From: Streptomyces liliiviolaceus
GTDB taxonomy: Bacteria; Actinomycetota; Actinomycetes; Streptomycetales; Streptomycetaceae
NCBI RefSeq assembly: GCF_018070025.1
Contig: NZ_JAGPYQ010000001.1
Location: forward strand, 6,262,001 to 6,326,000
Direction of reading: 5' to 3'
Length of the DNA stretch: 64,000 bases
The translations under genes were made by a program, and so were the position numbers. The notes under the pieces are model-generated. The model saw only the letters and a program-made list of their open reading frames with translations. It was not told where the DNA came from and did no database searches. Below, piece by piece: positions 36,801-45,859 of this stretch. How positions within the stretch are numbered: the stretch's first letter is position 1; every line of letters begins with the position of its first letter.

Positions 36801-38801
36801 CTAGTCGCGGACTTTCGAGTCGCGGAAGCTGAGTACGGTCGTGAACCGCCGTGCGCTGTCGGCGAAGCCGGTGCCGACGAGCGTGGTGGCGGGCTCCTTG
36901 CGTCCGAAGCCCGCGGAGTACCAGCCGAGCGGCGGGTCGCTCTCGCCGCGGTGCGCCCGCCAGCTCAGCTCTCCCGGCAGATCGAGGACGGCGGAGCGCC
37001 TCTCGCCGTCGCGCGTCCAGGTGAGTACGGCCCGGCTCCCCGTCAGGTCCGCGGTGATCGCCGGTCCGAGGTGGAAGGCCAGGCGTGCGGCCCGGCGCGG
37101 TCCCCGTACCTCGTCGACCACCCGCAACTCGGCCGGCGCGTCGGTCAGTTCCACCCGGCGGCGGTGCACCGAGCCCTGGTAGCCGTCGTGTTCGGCGCAC
37201 CAGCGGGTCACCCCCGCGTCGAGGACGCGGGTGCGGGCGTGCCGGGTCCACAGGAACGGGCCGCCGGAGACGGACTGGTCGGTGCCGTCCAGTTCCAGGG
37301 TGTTGTGGCCGAGGGTGGAGCGGAAGTACCGCCGCCACTCGGGCTGCCCGTGGTAGCAGAACGTCCCCGGGTCGGCGAGGACGTCGACCCCGTCGTGCCG
37401 GACCTCCACGGACAGCGCGTCCGCGTGGGCGTGCGCGGCGATGGACAGGAAGCCGTGCGGGCCGCCGTCGCAGCGGCACCAGATCCCGTCCGGGCCCCGC
37501 AGGACGGTGAGCCCGGCGTCGGCGAAGTGGGCCGGGCGGTTCGCCGGGCGGGTCACCGCCGCCGTGGTCCCGTGGTGCGGGGACGGCTCGTTCTCCGCGT
37601 TCGGCCGCGCCTTCGCGTACGGGCGGATGAGCGCGGCCAGCAGCGGGGTGCGTACGTCGGTGCCGGTCACCGTCGGCCACCAGTCGAGGCGGCCGAACAC
37701 GGCGTCCCCGGTGGCCAGCAGCGAGGCCCAGCGGTCGGTGCCCGTGCCGTCGACGACCAGACCGTGCCCGTCGTCCGCGTCCCCCTGGCGCGGTGGCCGC
37801 AGCCGGTCGTCCACGACGGCGGCGAGCGCGTCCGTCATCCGCAGCAGCACCAGGCGGACCGTCTCGGGGACCGGTACGTCGGCGGCGTCGGCCTCGGCCA
37901 GCGCGGCCAGGCCGAGTTCCAGGACGAGTCCGTGGTATTCGCTGGCGAGTTCGCGGTTGAGGCCGGAGAGGAAGGTGTTGGCGCGCAGATGCCGGTCGAG
38001 GGACCGCAGCGCGTCGGTCCGCCACCGGCCGGAGGAGGGGAACCAGTCGAACGCGCAGGCCGCGGCGAACTGTCCGGCGGCCTCGGCGATGATGTGGTTG
38101 TTGGCCGACGAGCCGCGGCTGGGGAAGGCGGCCAGCCAGCGCTGGTGGTGCCAGATCTGGTTCCGCGCCACCGGGTCGTCCTCGAAGAGTCCGGCCGCGC
38201 CCGGCCAGCCGTCGAGGAGCCGGCGGATCCACACCCAGGACAGCAGCCGGATCCCCAGCTCGATCCCGCTGATCCAGTGCACACCGTGCAGCGGCGGGTT
38301 GACCGTCCACCAGGACCGCAGATGTGCGGCCACGCGCTCGGCGTACCGCTCGTCGCCGGTGATCGCGTAGGCGGCGGCGAGCACGGTGAGGTACTGGTGC
38401 CGGGACGGCTCCCAGATCTGCTTGATGTCCCCGGCCGCGTCCTCGCTGCGGTACGGCACGTCGAAGGCGTAGCCCCCGGGGGCGCGGCGTCCGGTCTTCG
38501 GGTCGTACCACCAGTCCGGGTCGGCCAGGTCGTCGCGGACCACGCCGAAGAACTCGGCGTGGCCGTCCATCAGCCGGTCCGCCTCGGCGACGAGCCGTTT
38601 CGCGGCGTCCGGGGGTATCGCGGCGAGCGTCCCGGCGGGCAGAGACGCGGTGAACCGGGCGCCGGTCACGCTCGGCGCGGCGGGCGGCTCGGCCCGCCAC
38701 CGCCGTCTGCGTACGGTGTCGCCCGCCCGGCCGGCGACCTCCAGCGGTCCCATCCGGGACAGTCGCCGCAGGTACCAGCCCGCGGTGGTGCTCACGGTCA
38801 T
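36801..38801 (-). CDS. Heparinase II/III (alginate-lyase)-family protein
   Basis: The 666-aa product has an all-helical N-terminal toroid and a C-terminal beta-sheet domain, the layout of heparinase II/III and alginate lyase (PL15/PL17/PL21-like) enzymes. Key pieces are HGVHWISGIELGIRLLSWVW, SSANNHIIAEAAGQFAAAC with the NNH motif, LASEYHGLVLELGL with a Tyr-His pair, and FLSIAAHAHADALSVEV with the metal/active-site histidines. It has no clear signal peptide. In exopolysaccharide clusters these proteins may degrade stalled polymer or be required for export. The ATG at 38801 overlaps the upstream stop (ATGA); the much longer open frame upstream is a shadow. Confidence 0.9.
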   Translation of the reverse strand: MTVSTTAGWYLRRLSRMGPLEVAGRAGDTVRRRRWRAEPPAAPSVTGARFTASLPAGTLAAIPPDAAKRLVAEADRLMDGHAEFFGVVRDDLADPDWWYDPKTGRRAPGGYAFDVPYRSEDAAGDIKQIWEPSRHQYLTVLAAAYAITGDERYAERVAAHLRSWWTVNPPLHGVHWISGIELGIRLLSWVWIRRLLDGWPGAAGLFEDDPVARNQIWHHQRWLAAFPSRGSSANNHIIAEAAGQFAAACAFDWFPSSGRWRTDALRSLDRHLRANTFLSGLNRELASEYHGLVLELGLAALAEADAADVPVPETVRLVLLRMTDALAAVVDDRLRPPRQGDADDGHGLVVDGTGTDRWASLLATGDAVFGRLDWWPTVTGTDVRTPLLAALIRPYAKARPNAENEPSPHHGTTAAVTRPANRPAHFADAGLTVLRGPDGIWCRCDGGPHGFLSIAAHAHADALSVEVRHDGVDVLADPGTFCYHGQPEWRRYFRSTLGHNTLELDGTDQSVSGGPFLWTRHARTRVLDAGVTRWCAEHDGYQGSVHRRRVELTDAPAELRVVDEVRGPRRAARLAFHLGPAITADLTGSRAVLTWTRDGERRSAVLDLPGELSWRAHRGESDPPLGWYSAGFGRKEPATTLVGTGFADSARRFTTVLSFRDSKVRD

Positions 38802-40999
38802 CGCGCCCTCGCCAACGTCACCGGCGCGCCCCCGGCCAGACCGGACGGCACGGCGAGGGTGGCCGCCGTGGTGGCGACCAGCGACTCCAGCGGCACCGGC
38901 ATGGGCCCACCGGTCCGCACGGCCTTGACGAACGCGGCCAGTTCGGCGTTCTGGCCCTTGTCCCGGGCCTTGGGCAGCCGTGAACTGACCCACCGCTTGC
39001 GGCCGTACACCGAGGCACGGACGAAGTCGTCGAGCCGCAGCACCTTGCCGTCGGCGACGAGGTCCAGGGTCTCCTTGGGGAAGCCGGCCGCGCCCGTGGT
39101 GACGTAACTGATGGTGGCGGTGGACCCGTCGGGGTAGCGCAGCACCACGTTCAGGTCCTCGTTGCCGGGCGCGGCGGTGGCGTACACCGACACCGGGTCC
39201 GCGTCGAGGAGCCAGCTCGCCGTGTCGATGAAGTGGCCGCCCTCGCCGGCGAAGCGGGAGCCCTCGGTGCCCTGTTGGAGGTACCAGCTGCCGTGCTGAA
39301 GTCGGCCCGCGTTGACCAGGTAGCGCAGGCTCGCCGGGCCGGTCCGGGTACCGAACTTCTTCCTGGCCTCCTGGAGCAGCGGGGCGAAGCGGCGGTTGAA
39401 GCCCACCTGCAGCCGGTCGTTGCCGGACTCCTCCACCGCCGCGAGCACACCCGCCAGCTCGTCCTCGGAGAGGGCGAGGGGCTTCTCCACGAAGACCGCC
39501 TTGCCGGCGAGCAGCGCCCGGCGGGTCAGTTCGGCGTGCGAGCTGTGCCGGGTGACGACGAACACCGCGTCGACGGACTTGTCGTCGAGCACGGCGTCGA
39601 GGTCGGTGCTCGCCTCCTTGAAGCCGAACCTCCGCTTCGCGTTGGCCGCGGACAGGGCCGTCGTGGTGACGACCGTGGACAGCTCGACGCCGTCGCGCTG
39701 CGCCAGGTGCGGCAGCAGCATCGACGTCGCGTAGTTGCCCGCGCCGGCGAACGCCACCCGCACGGGCGCGTCGGCCGGCCGGGCCGGGGTGGACGCTTTC
39801 CCACCGCGTCGCACCTCGGGCACGGTCACCGAGGGCGCGGGGGTCTCCGCGGAGGCCTCGGCCGGGTCCTCGGCGGGGCCGGGGTAGCGGAACAGCACGG
39901 CGACGGCCTTCAACTCGCCGTCCTTGAGGCGCTGGTACGTCTCCACGGCGTCGTCGAAGTCGGCGACGTGCGAGATCAGGGGCTCCACGTCGACGCGGCC
40001 ACGGGCGGCGAGATCGAGGAAGCACGCCAGGTTGCGGCGCTCGGTCCAGCGCACATAGCCGATCGGGTAGTCCCGTCCCTCCAGCTCGTACGACGGGTCG
40101 TAGCGCCCGGGGCCGTAGCTGCGGGAGAAGCGGACGTCGAGTTCCTTCTCGTAGTACGCGTTCCAGGGCAGGTCCAGCCGGCACTTGCCGATGTCGACGA
40201 CCCGGCCGCGGTCGCGGCAGAGCCGGGCGGCCAGTTCGACGGGCTGGTTGCTGCCGCCGCCCGCGGCCAGATACACCTGGTCCACGCCGTGGCCGTCGGT
40301 GAGTTCGGCGACGGCGGCCTCCACGGCCGCGGACGCGGGGTCGCCGCAGGCCGCGGCGCCGAGGCGCTCGGCGAGTGCGCAGCGCGCCGGGTCGGGGTCG
40401 GCCCCGACGACGCGTACTCCCGAGGCGGTCAGGAGCTGGGCCACGAGCTGCCCGATCAGGCCGAGGCCGATGACCAGCGCCACCTCGCCGAGCTGCGGCG
40501 CGCCCTGCCGGACGCCCTGCATCGCGATCGACCCGACGGTGCCGAAGGCCGCGTGCCTGGGCGCGAGACCGTCCGGCACCGGGGTGTAGAGGTTCTTCGG
40601 CACCCAGTTCAGTTCGGCGTGCAGCGCGTGCTCGTTGCCCGCGCAGGCCACGAGGTCGCCGACCTTCACGTCGTCGATGCCGGGGCCGACCTGCTCGACC
40701 GTCCCGCACAGCGAGTAGCCGAGCGGCGTGTACGAGTCGAGCTTGCCCATGACCTTGCGGTAGGTGGCGGGCACCCCGTTGGTGGCCACGCTCTGCATGA
40801 CCTTGGCCACCTGGTCCGGCCGGGAGCGGGCCTTGCCCACCATCGACATACCGGCCTCGGACACCTTCATGAGCTCGGTGCCGGTGGAGATCAGCGAGAA
40901 GGCGCTGCGGACCAGCACGCCGCCGGGCTTGCACCCCGGCACGGGCACGTCGAGCAGCGCCAGTTCGCCGCTCTTGTAGTTCTGCACAACCTGTTTCAC
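38798..40999 (-). CDS. Two-domain oxidoreductase: Zn-type alcohol dehydrogenase fused to Gfo/Idh/MocA
   Basis: This 733-aa protein is a natural fusion. Residues ~1-350 are a medium-chain dehydrogenase (PLGYSLCGTVEQVGPGIDDV, VGDLVACAGNEHALHAELNW, cofactor motif VALVIGLGLIGQLVAQLL). After a Pro/Ala linker at ~375-410, residues ~410-733 are a Gfo/Idh/MocA oxidoreductase (VRVAFAGAGNYATSMLLPHL, AVFVVTRHSSHAEL, GKAVFVEKPLALSEDELAGV with the catalytic EKP, RFAGEGGHFIDTASWLL). Such two-domain proteins are typical of polysaccharide clusters that also carry a heparinase-like gene. The two active sites could oxidise and then reduce one sugar ring. The GTG at 40999 follows GAGGAG by 5 nt. Confidence 0.93.
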   Translation of the reverse strand: MKQVVQNYKSGELALLDVPVPGCKPGGVLVRSAFSLISTGTELMKVSEAGMSMVGKARSRPDQVAKVMQSVATNGVPATYRKVMGKLDSYTPLGYSLCGTVEQVGPGIDDVKVGDLVACAGNEHALHAELNWVPKNLYTPVPDGLAPRHAAFGTVGSIAMQGVRQGAPQLGEVALVIGLGLIGQLVAQLLTASGVRVVGADPDPARCALAERLGAAACGDPASAAVEAAVAELTDGHGVDQVYLAAGGGSNQPVELAARLCRDRGRVVDIGKCRLDLPWNAYYEKELDVRFSRSYGPGRYDPSYELEGRDYPIGYVRWTERRNLACFLDLAARGRVDVEPLISHVADFDDAVETYQRLKDGELKAVAVLFRYPGPAEDPAEASAETPAPSVTVPEVRRGGKASTPARPADAPVRVAFAGAGNYATSMLLPHLAQRDGVELSTVVTTTALSAANAKRRFGFKEASTDLDAVLDDKSVDAVFVVTRHSSHAELTRRALLAGKAVFVEKPLALSEDELAGVLAAVEESGNDRLQVGFNRRFAPLLQEARKKFGTRTGPASLRYLVNAGRLQHGSWYLQQGTEGSRFAGEGGHFIDTASWLLDADPVSVYATAAPGNEDLNVVLRYPDGSTATISYVTTGAAGFPKETLDLVADGKVLRLDDFVRASVYGRKRWVSSRLPKARDKGQNAELAAFVKAVRTGGPMPVPLESLVATTAATLAVPSGLAGGAPVTLARAR

Positions 41000-41033
41000 C
41001 CGGGCTCCTCTTGATTTCTACGCCGTCGTGCCG

Positions 41034-42962
41034 TCATGCCGCCTGGCTCCGGTCGGAGCCGGAAGTCGCGTCGCGGTACCAGTACTCAAGGGTCAGGACA
41101 TGCCACAGGTGCTTGGAGAAGTCCCGCTGTCCGGCGGCGTCCTCGGCGACCATGCGGGCCAGGGCGTCGCGGCGCAGGATCCCGGAGTTGACGAGCACGC
41201 CGTCGTTCACCACCTCGCGCACCAGCGGAGCCAGGTCCCGGCTCATCCAGGCCCGCAGCGGGGCGCTGAACAGGCCCTTGGGCCGGTAGACGATCTCCCG
41301 GGGCAGGACCGAGGTGGCCGCCTCCTTGAGGACCGCCTTGCTCTGCCGTCCGGCGATCTTGCGATTCCCGGGGAAGGCGAACGCCGCCTTGACCACCTCG
41401 ACGTCCACGTACGGCACGCGCACCTCGGTGGAGGCGGCCATGCTGGAGCGGTCGGTGTAGGCGAGGTTCAGGCCCGGCAGGAACATCCGGGCGTCGCCCA
41501 GGCACATGCGGTTGACGAAGTCGTCGAGGTCGTTGTCCTCGTAGACGTCCGCGTGCTCGGTCAGCACGTCGTCGACCGTCCCGGCCAGGTCAGGATCGAC
41601 CAGGGCGAGCAGTTCGTCCTGGTCGTACATGGTGTAGCTGCGCCGGAACGCGGTCTCCTCCGGCAGGTCGGCGAAGGAGAGGAACCGTTTCGCGAAGCGC
41701 ACCGACCGGAAGCCGCGGCGCGAGGTGGCGACCGGCAGCCGGTCCACCGTCGCGGACACACCGCGCCGCAGCGGACGCGGGACGCGCTGGTAGCGCAGCG
41801 CGAGCAGATTCGCGAGGTGCTTGCGGTAGCCGGCGAACAGTTCGTCCGCGCCCATGCCCGAGAGCATCACCTTGACCCCGGCCTCGCGGGCGGCCGAGCA
41901 GATCAGAAAGGTGTTGATCGCGGCGGGGTCGCCGATCGGCTCGTCCAGGTGGTGCGTCATCCGCGGCAGCAGGTCGAGCACGTCCGGGGCGATCTCGATC
42001 TCGTGGAGGTCGACGCCGAACTGCCCGGCGACCTGCCGGGCGTAGCGCAGGTCGTCCGGCATCGCCTCGAACTTGGCGTCCTCGGCGCGGAAGCCGATCG
42101 TGTAGGCGGAGATCCCGGGCCGGTCGCGGGCCGCCAGCGCGGTCAGATAGCTGGAGTCGAGACCGCCGGAGAGGAAGGTCGCCACGGGCACGTCGGAGAG
42201 CAGGTGCTGCCGGGTCGACTCCTCGACGACGGCGGCCAGGTCGGGGAGTTCGCCGCTGCGGGCCCGTTCCTGCCCCTCGGCGGCGACGTCCTTGAGGTTC
42301 CAGTACCGGCCGCGCTCGATCCGGCCGTCGGGCCGGCAGCGCAGCCAGCTGCCCGGCGGGAGTTTCTCCGCCTCGCTGAACGCGCAGCGCGAGTCCGGCA
42401 CCCAGTAGTAGAGGAGCGAGGCCACCAGCGCCGCTTGGTCCACCTCCAGCGTTCCGCCGGTCACGGCGGCGAGCGCCTTGAGTTCGGAGGCGAACATCAG
42501 GCCCTTGCCGCGCCGGAGCAGGAACAGCGGTTTGATGCCGAGCTGGTCGCGGGCGAGGACCAGTTCACCGGTCCGCTCGTCGAAGACGGCGAACGCGAAC
42601 ATGCCGCGCAGCCGGGGCAGGCAGTCGGTGCCCCAGCGCCGCCAGGCCTCAAGGAGCACCTCGGTGTCGGAGGTGCCGCGGAACCGCACCCCGGCGGCGG
42701 CCAGCTCGGTGCGCAGCTGGGGCGCGTTGTACAGCTCGCCGTTGTACGTGAGGGAGAGGCCGTCGGAGACCATCGGCTGGGCGCCGGTCTCGGACAGATC
42801 GATGATGGCCAGCCGACGGTGCCCTAGGTGCACTTCGCCGTCACCGGCGCGGTGGCTGTAGCGGCCGGCGCCGTCGGGGCCGCGGTGGGCGAGGACATCG
42901 GTGAGCCGGTCGGTCACGGCCTTGCCGTCCGGCCACAGGTACGTGCCTGCGATGCCACACAT
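41034..42962 (-). CDS. asnB: Asparagine synthase (glutamine-hydrolysing)-type amidotransferase
   Basis: A 642-aa class II amidotransferase. The N terminus MCGIAGTYLWPDG has the catalytic Cys2, and the glutaminase domain continues with HRGPDGAGRY, LGHRRLAIIDLSETGAQPM and LTYNGELYNAPQLR. The synthetase half has the PP-loop FLSGGLDSSYLTALAA for ATP. AsnB makes asparagine, but paralogues inside surface-polymer clusters are thought to amidate the carboxyl group of a uronic acid. Since an AlgD-like dehydrogenase in the same operon should make a uronic acid, that second role is attractive here. It is 3 nt downstream of the chain-length gene. Confidence 0.92.
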   Translation of the reverse strand: MCGIAGTYLWPDGKAVTDRLTDVLAHRGPDGAGRYSHRAGDGEVHLGHRRLAIIDLSETGAQPMVSDGLSLTYNGELYNAPQLRTELAAAGVRFRGTSDTEVLLEAWRRWGTDCLPRLRGMFAFAVFDERTGELVLARDQLGIKPLFLLRRGKGLMFASELKALAAVTGGTLEVDQAALVASLLYYWVPDSRCAFSEAEKLPPGSWLRCRPDGRIERGRYWNLKDVAAEGQERARSGELPDLAAVVEESTRQHLLSDVPVATFLSGGLDSSYLTALAARDRPGISAYTIGFRAEDAKFEAMPDDLRYARQVAGQFGVDLHEIEIAPDVLDLLPRMTHHLDEPIGDPAAINTFLICSAAREAGVKVMLSGMGADELFAGYRKHLANLLALRYQRVPRPLRRGVSATVDRLPVATSRRGFRSVRFAKRFLSFADLPEETAFRRSYTMYDQDELLALVDPDLAGTVDDVLTEHADVYEDNDLDDFVNRMCLGDARMFLPGLNLAYTDRSSMAASTEVRVPYVDVEVVKAAFAFPGNRKIAGRQSKAVLKEAATSVLPREIVYRPKGLFSAPLRAWMSRDLAPLVREVVNDGVLVNSGILRRDALARMVAEDAAGQRDFSKHLWHVLTLEYWYRDATSGSDRSQAA

Positions 42963-42965
42963 GAT

Positions 42966-44495
42966 CTACCTGGCCTCCTGGTCGCTGTACGGGACGCGTG
43001 CGGCCGTCATGGAGGGCCGTTCGGTTCGCGGCTGGCCTGTCCCGGCCTGCCGGGCGGGCCGCTCATGGGCGCCGCGTAGCGCGGTGTGCAGCCCGTCCCA
43101 CAGCGTGCCGTCGGTGCGGTCGCGCGGATCGGGGTCGATCAGCACCACGCCGATCACCGGGATGCGCTGGTCGGCGAGTTGCCGTGCCACGGTGTGCAGC
43201 CAGGCCGCGCTGCCGTGTCCGGCGCGCACGACGAGCACTGTCTGGCCGCCGAGGTACTGGAGGTCGGTCCACGCGGTGCCGGGCGCGACCGAGCCGACGC
43301 CGAGCCGGCGGGCCTGTTTCGGTACGGCCGCGGCGTCCTCGCCCCTGACCACGGTGGGGCCGCCGGGCTCCTGCCGGCTGTTGGCGAGTTCCCGTCCGGG
43401 CAGACCGTCGATGACGACGACCGGTCCCTCCGTCGCCAGTGCTCGGGCGACGTTCAGGGCGATCACGCTGGTGCTGCGCGCACAGCCCAGTTCGAGCAGC
43501 GAGACGGGTTCCGCGGAGCCTCGTACGGCGCGGGCCAGGGTCGCGGTGAGGCGTTCGCGGGCCGCGCGGGTCCGCCGGGGGCGCCAGAGCCCGGCCGACC
43601 AGCGGGGTATCGCGCGCAGTTCCGCGACGACGGAGGCGCCCAGGTTCGCCGCGATCTCCTTGCGCAGTACGGGGCGGTCCGCCACCACCGTGCCGACCGC
43701 GGCGAGGCCGAGGCCGAGGACCAGCCCGAGGACGAGCCCGATCACCGCGTTGGTGGCGGCCGATCGGGGCAGGGAGTGCTCGACCGCGCGCGGGGCGTCC
43801 ACGATCTGGGTGCCGGCGATGACCTTGGGTGTACCGGTGCGCGCGTCCGCGGCGCGCTGGTCGAAGTCGGCGATCCGCGAGTTGAGCAGGGCGCGGCGGG
43901 CGAAGAGGGACTCAAGGCCCGCCGACGCCTGGGGGTCGCTCTCCGGTGAACGGTCGCCGATCGCGTTGTTGACCTCGGTGAGCTCGTCCCGCATGCGGTC
44001 GCGCTGGTCGAGCAGGGCCTTGGCCTCGGCCTGCGCGGCCTCCCGCATCCTGCGCACATGGTCCGCGACGAAGGCGTCGGCGAGCGCCTTGGCGCGGGCC
44101 ACCGCCTCCTCGTCGCTCTTGCCCGTCACATCGATCTGCAGCAGGTTGTTGGTCAGGCCGGTGCCCCGGTAGTCCTTCATGAAGTCCTCCGGTTTCTCCG
44201 GGGACTTGAGGGCTTGGAGGGCCTTGTCGGCGATCCGTGTGGTGCCGAGCAGCGCGACGTCGGTACGGATCAGTGTGCCGGTGTCGTTCGGCTGGTCGTC
44301 CTGGTGCACGACCAGCACCTTGGCCGTCGCGCTCGGCGAGGGCGGCAGCAGGACGGCCACGGCCGCGCCGAGCAGCAGCCCCAGCAGTGCCACGGAACCC
44401 CAGAGGCGGCGGCGCCTGCGCACCGCCACGACCAGCGCGTGCAGATCGAGCAGCGGGGTGGCGGCCGACGACTCCGCTGTCGTACTCGTCGTCAT
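42966..44495 (-). CDS. Wzz-like chain-length / polysaccharide export protein with a degenerate kinase-like domain
   Basis: The 509-aa product has an N-terminal membrane helix (LWGSVALLGLLLGAAVAVLL), an extracellular helical region (~60-245) and a second membrane helix (TNAVIGLVLGLVLGLGLAAV), the Wzz/polysaccharide co-polymerase layout. The cytoplasmic part looks like the CpsD/BY-kinase P-loop fold (SVIALNVARALATEGPVVVI, TVLVVRAGHGSAAWL) but lacks a proper Walker A glycine-lysine loop: the position reads GCARSTSVIAL. A Tyr-rich tail, the usual autophosphorylation site, is missing as well. So it is probably an inactive kinase relative that works with the Wzz-like protein just upstream. It overlaps that gene by 4 bp. 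Confidence 0.85.
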   Translation of the reverse strand: MTTSTTAESSAATPLLDLHALVVAVRRRRRLWGSVALLGLLLGAAVAVLLPPSPSATAKVLVVHQDDQPNDTGTLIRTDVALLGTTRIADKALQALKSPEKPEDFMKDYRGTGLTNNLLQIDVTGKSDEEAVARAKALADAFVADHVRRMREAAQAEAKALLDQRDRMRDELTEVNNAIGDRSPESDPQASAGLESLFARRALLNSRIADFDQRAADARTGTPKVIAGTQIVDAPRAVEHSLPRSAATNAVIGLVLGLVLGLGLAAVGTVVADRPVLRKEIAANLGASVVAELRAIPRWSAGLWRPRRTRAARERLTATLARAVRGSAEPVSLLELGCARSTSVIALNVARALATEGPVVVIDGLPGRELANSRQEPGGPTVVRGEDAAAVPKQARRLGVGSVAPGTAWTDLQYLGGQTVLVVRAGHGSAAWLHTVARQLADQRIPVIGVVLIDPDPRDRTDGTLWDGLHTALRGAHERPARQAGTGQPRTERPSMTAARVPYSDQEAR

Positions 44496-45859
44496 GCCGG
44501 ACCTCCCGTGGTGCTGCCGGGAACCGCGAGCGCCAGCGGGGTGCTGTCCGCGGGCCGGTCCGTGGACCGCGCCGGCCGGGCCCGGACCGTGTCGGCGACG
44601 ACGATGCCGACGATCTCGTGTCCGGCGTCCGCGCCGGCCTCGGCGACGGCGGCGAGCTCCGCGGCGGTCCAGCTGCCCGCGCTGAGCACGACCAGGACGC
44701 CGGACTCGGTGTCGCGGTCGGGGAGCAGCGGCTGGGACATCGCGACGTCCACCACCCGCAGCACCGGATCGCTCTTGGCCTCGGCGACGAGCTGGTCGGC
44801 GGCCCGGCGGGCGGTCCCGTCGCCGTCCGGTACGACGACGAGCAGCCGCCGGGGGGCCGGCAGCTTGTTGCGCAGGCGTACGCACACCCGCCGGTAGCGG
44901 ATCCGGCGGCCGGCCTCGTCCGCGGAATTCTGCGGGTCCGGGGCGTCCCACCGGGTGTCGACGCCGAGCAGCCGGCGGATCCGGGCCGCCCGGCCGCGGT
45001 CCCGCTGCCCGTGCGCGGGCCGTTCCTCGGGTACGTCGACGGTGCCGAGCAGTGTCGAGCCCAGTGCCGCGGCGATCTCCGGTTCGGTGCGCAGCCGGCG
45101 GTTCATCCGGGCGGCGGCTAGATGGGCGACGACGGTGAGCAGGAACGCCAGCAGCGCCCCGCCGGCGATGAGTTGCACCCTGGTCGGTGGCGCCTCGCCG
45201 GTCGGCCGGGCCGCCGGGCCCATGACCACCATGCCGGCCTTGCTGGTCGCCGGGTCGGCCTCGTCGAGTTTCTGCATGGCCTCTTCCAGCGCTGTGCGCA
45301 GATTCGCGAGCGCGGTGCGGGTCTGCACGCTCTCCACGGTCTGTCCCGGATTCGCGGCCTTGGACAGGTCGGTGATCCGGCGGTTGGTCTCCTCCACCTG
45401 CTGACGCAGGGCCTCGGGGCCCGTGGCCGCGTCGGAGTCGGTGCTGTCGCCCGCGACGCGCGCGGCGAAGGCGACGAACTGCTGGGCAGACCGGTCGGCG
45501 AGCCGCTGGGCGCGCTCCGGGGTGTCGGCCGTGCCCGAGATCTTGATGATGTTCCCGTTGGCCGCGGCGGCGGTCACCTCGTCCCGCAGGTCGCTGCCGC
45601 TGACGCCCTGCCAGTGGAGGGTGGCGGCCACGCGGTCGATCACGACCGAACTGGTCGCGATCTCCGCCTGGGTGAGCAGTTCGCGCTCCTCCCACTGCCC
45701 CGGCAGCAGGACCGATGCCGAGGCCGTGTACGTCGGCGGGAACAGCACCGAGGCGCCGTAGCCGACGAGCCCGCCCACCACCACGAGGAGGGCGAGGAGC
45801 CGCCGGCGCCGGCGGAGAATCCGCCCGATCGTGACCAGGCGTATCGTGTCGTCGCTCAA
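44492..45859 (-). CDS. Wzz/FepE/Etk N-terminal domain protein
   Basis: A 455-aa membrane protein, second of the pair of co-polymerase-like proteins. An N-terminal membrane helix ([20 protein letters not shown]) follows a short Arg-rich stretch. The extracellular region (~45-230) has coiled-coil-like helices such as [21 protein letters not shown] second membrane helix ([20 protein letters not shown]) follows, then a cytoplasmic domain with [20 protein letters not shown], a strongly altered P-loop. It should set polymer length together with the 42966-44495 protein. The TTG at 45859 overlaps the preceding stop by 3 nt and has GGAGG 8 nt upstream. Confidence 0.85.
   Translation of the reverse strand: MSDDTIRLVTIGRILRRRRRLLALLVVVGGLVGYGASVLFPPTYTASASVLLPGQWEERELLTQAEIATSSVVIDRVAATLHWQGVSGSDLRDEVTAAAANGNIIKISGTADTPERAQRLADRSAQQFVAFAARVAGDSTDSDAATGPEALRQQVEETNRRITDLSKAANPGQTVESVQTRTALANLRTALEEAMQKLDEADPATSKAGMVVMGPAARPTGEAPPTRVQLIAGGALLAFLLTVVAHLAAARMNRRLRTEPEIAAALGSTLLGTVDVPEERPAHGQRDRGRAARIRRLLGVDTRWDAPDPQNSADEAGRRIRYRRVCVRLRNKLPAPRRLLVVVPDGDGTARRAADQLVAEAKSDPVLRVVDVAMSQPLLPDRDTESGVLVVLSAGSWTAAELAAVAEAGADAGHEIVGIVVADTVRARPARSTDRPADSTPLALAVPGSTTGGPA

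Noticed and set aside
34332..39107. Plus-strand open frame of 1591 codons across the exopolysaccharide operon
   Set aside because: It lies opposite several well-supported genes (ligase, beta-helix protein, heparinase-like protein). Its product is low-complexity Gly/Arg/Val-rich sequence, the usual shadow of high-GC coding DNA.
38802..40934. Upstream extension of the heparinase-like frame to 1377 codons
   Set aside because: The extra part is Arg/Gly-rich and coincides with the fused dehydrogenase in another frame. The ATGA overlap at 38798-38801 marks the true start.
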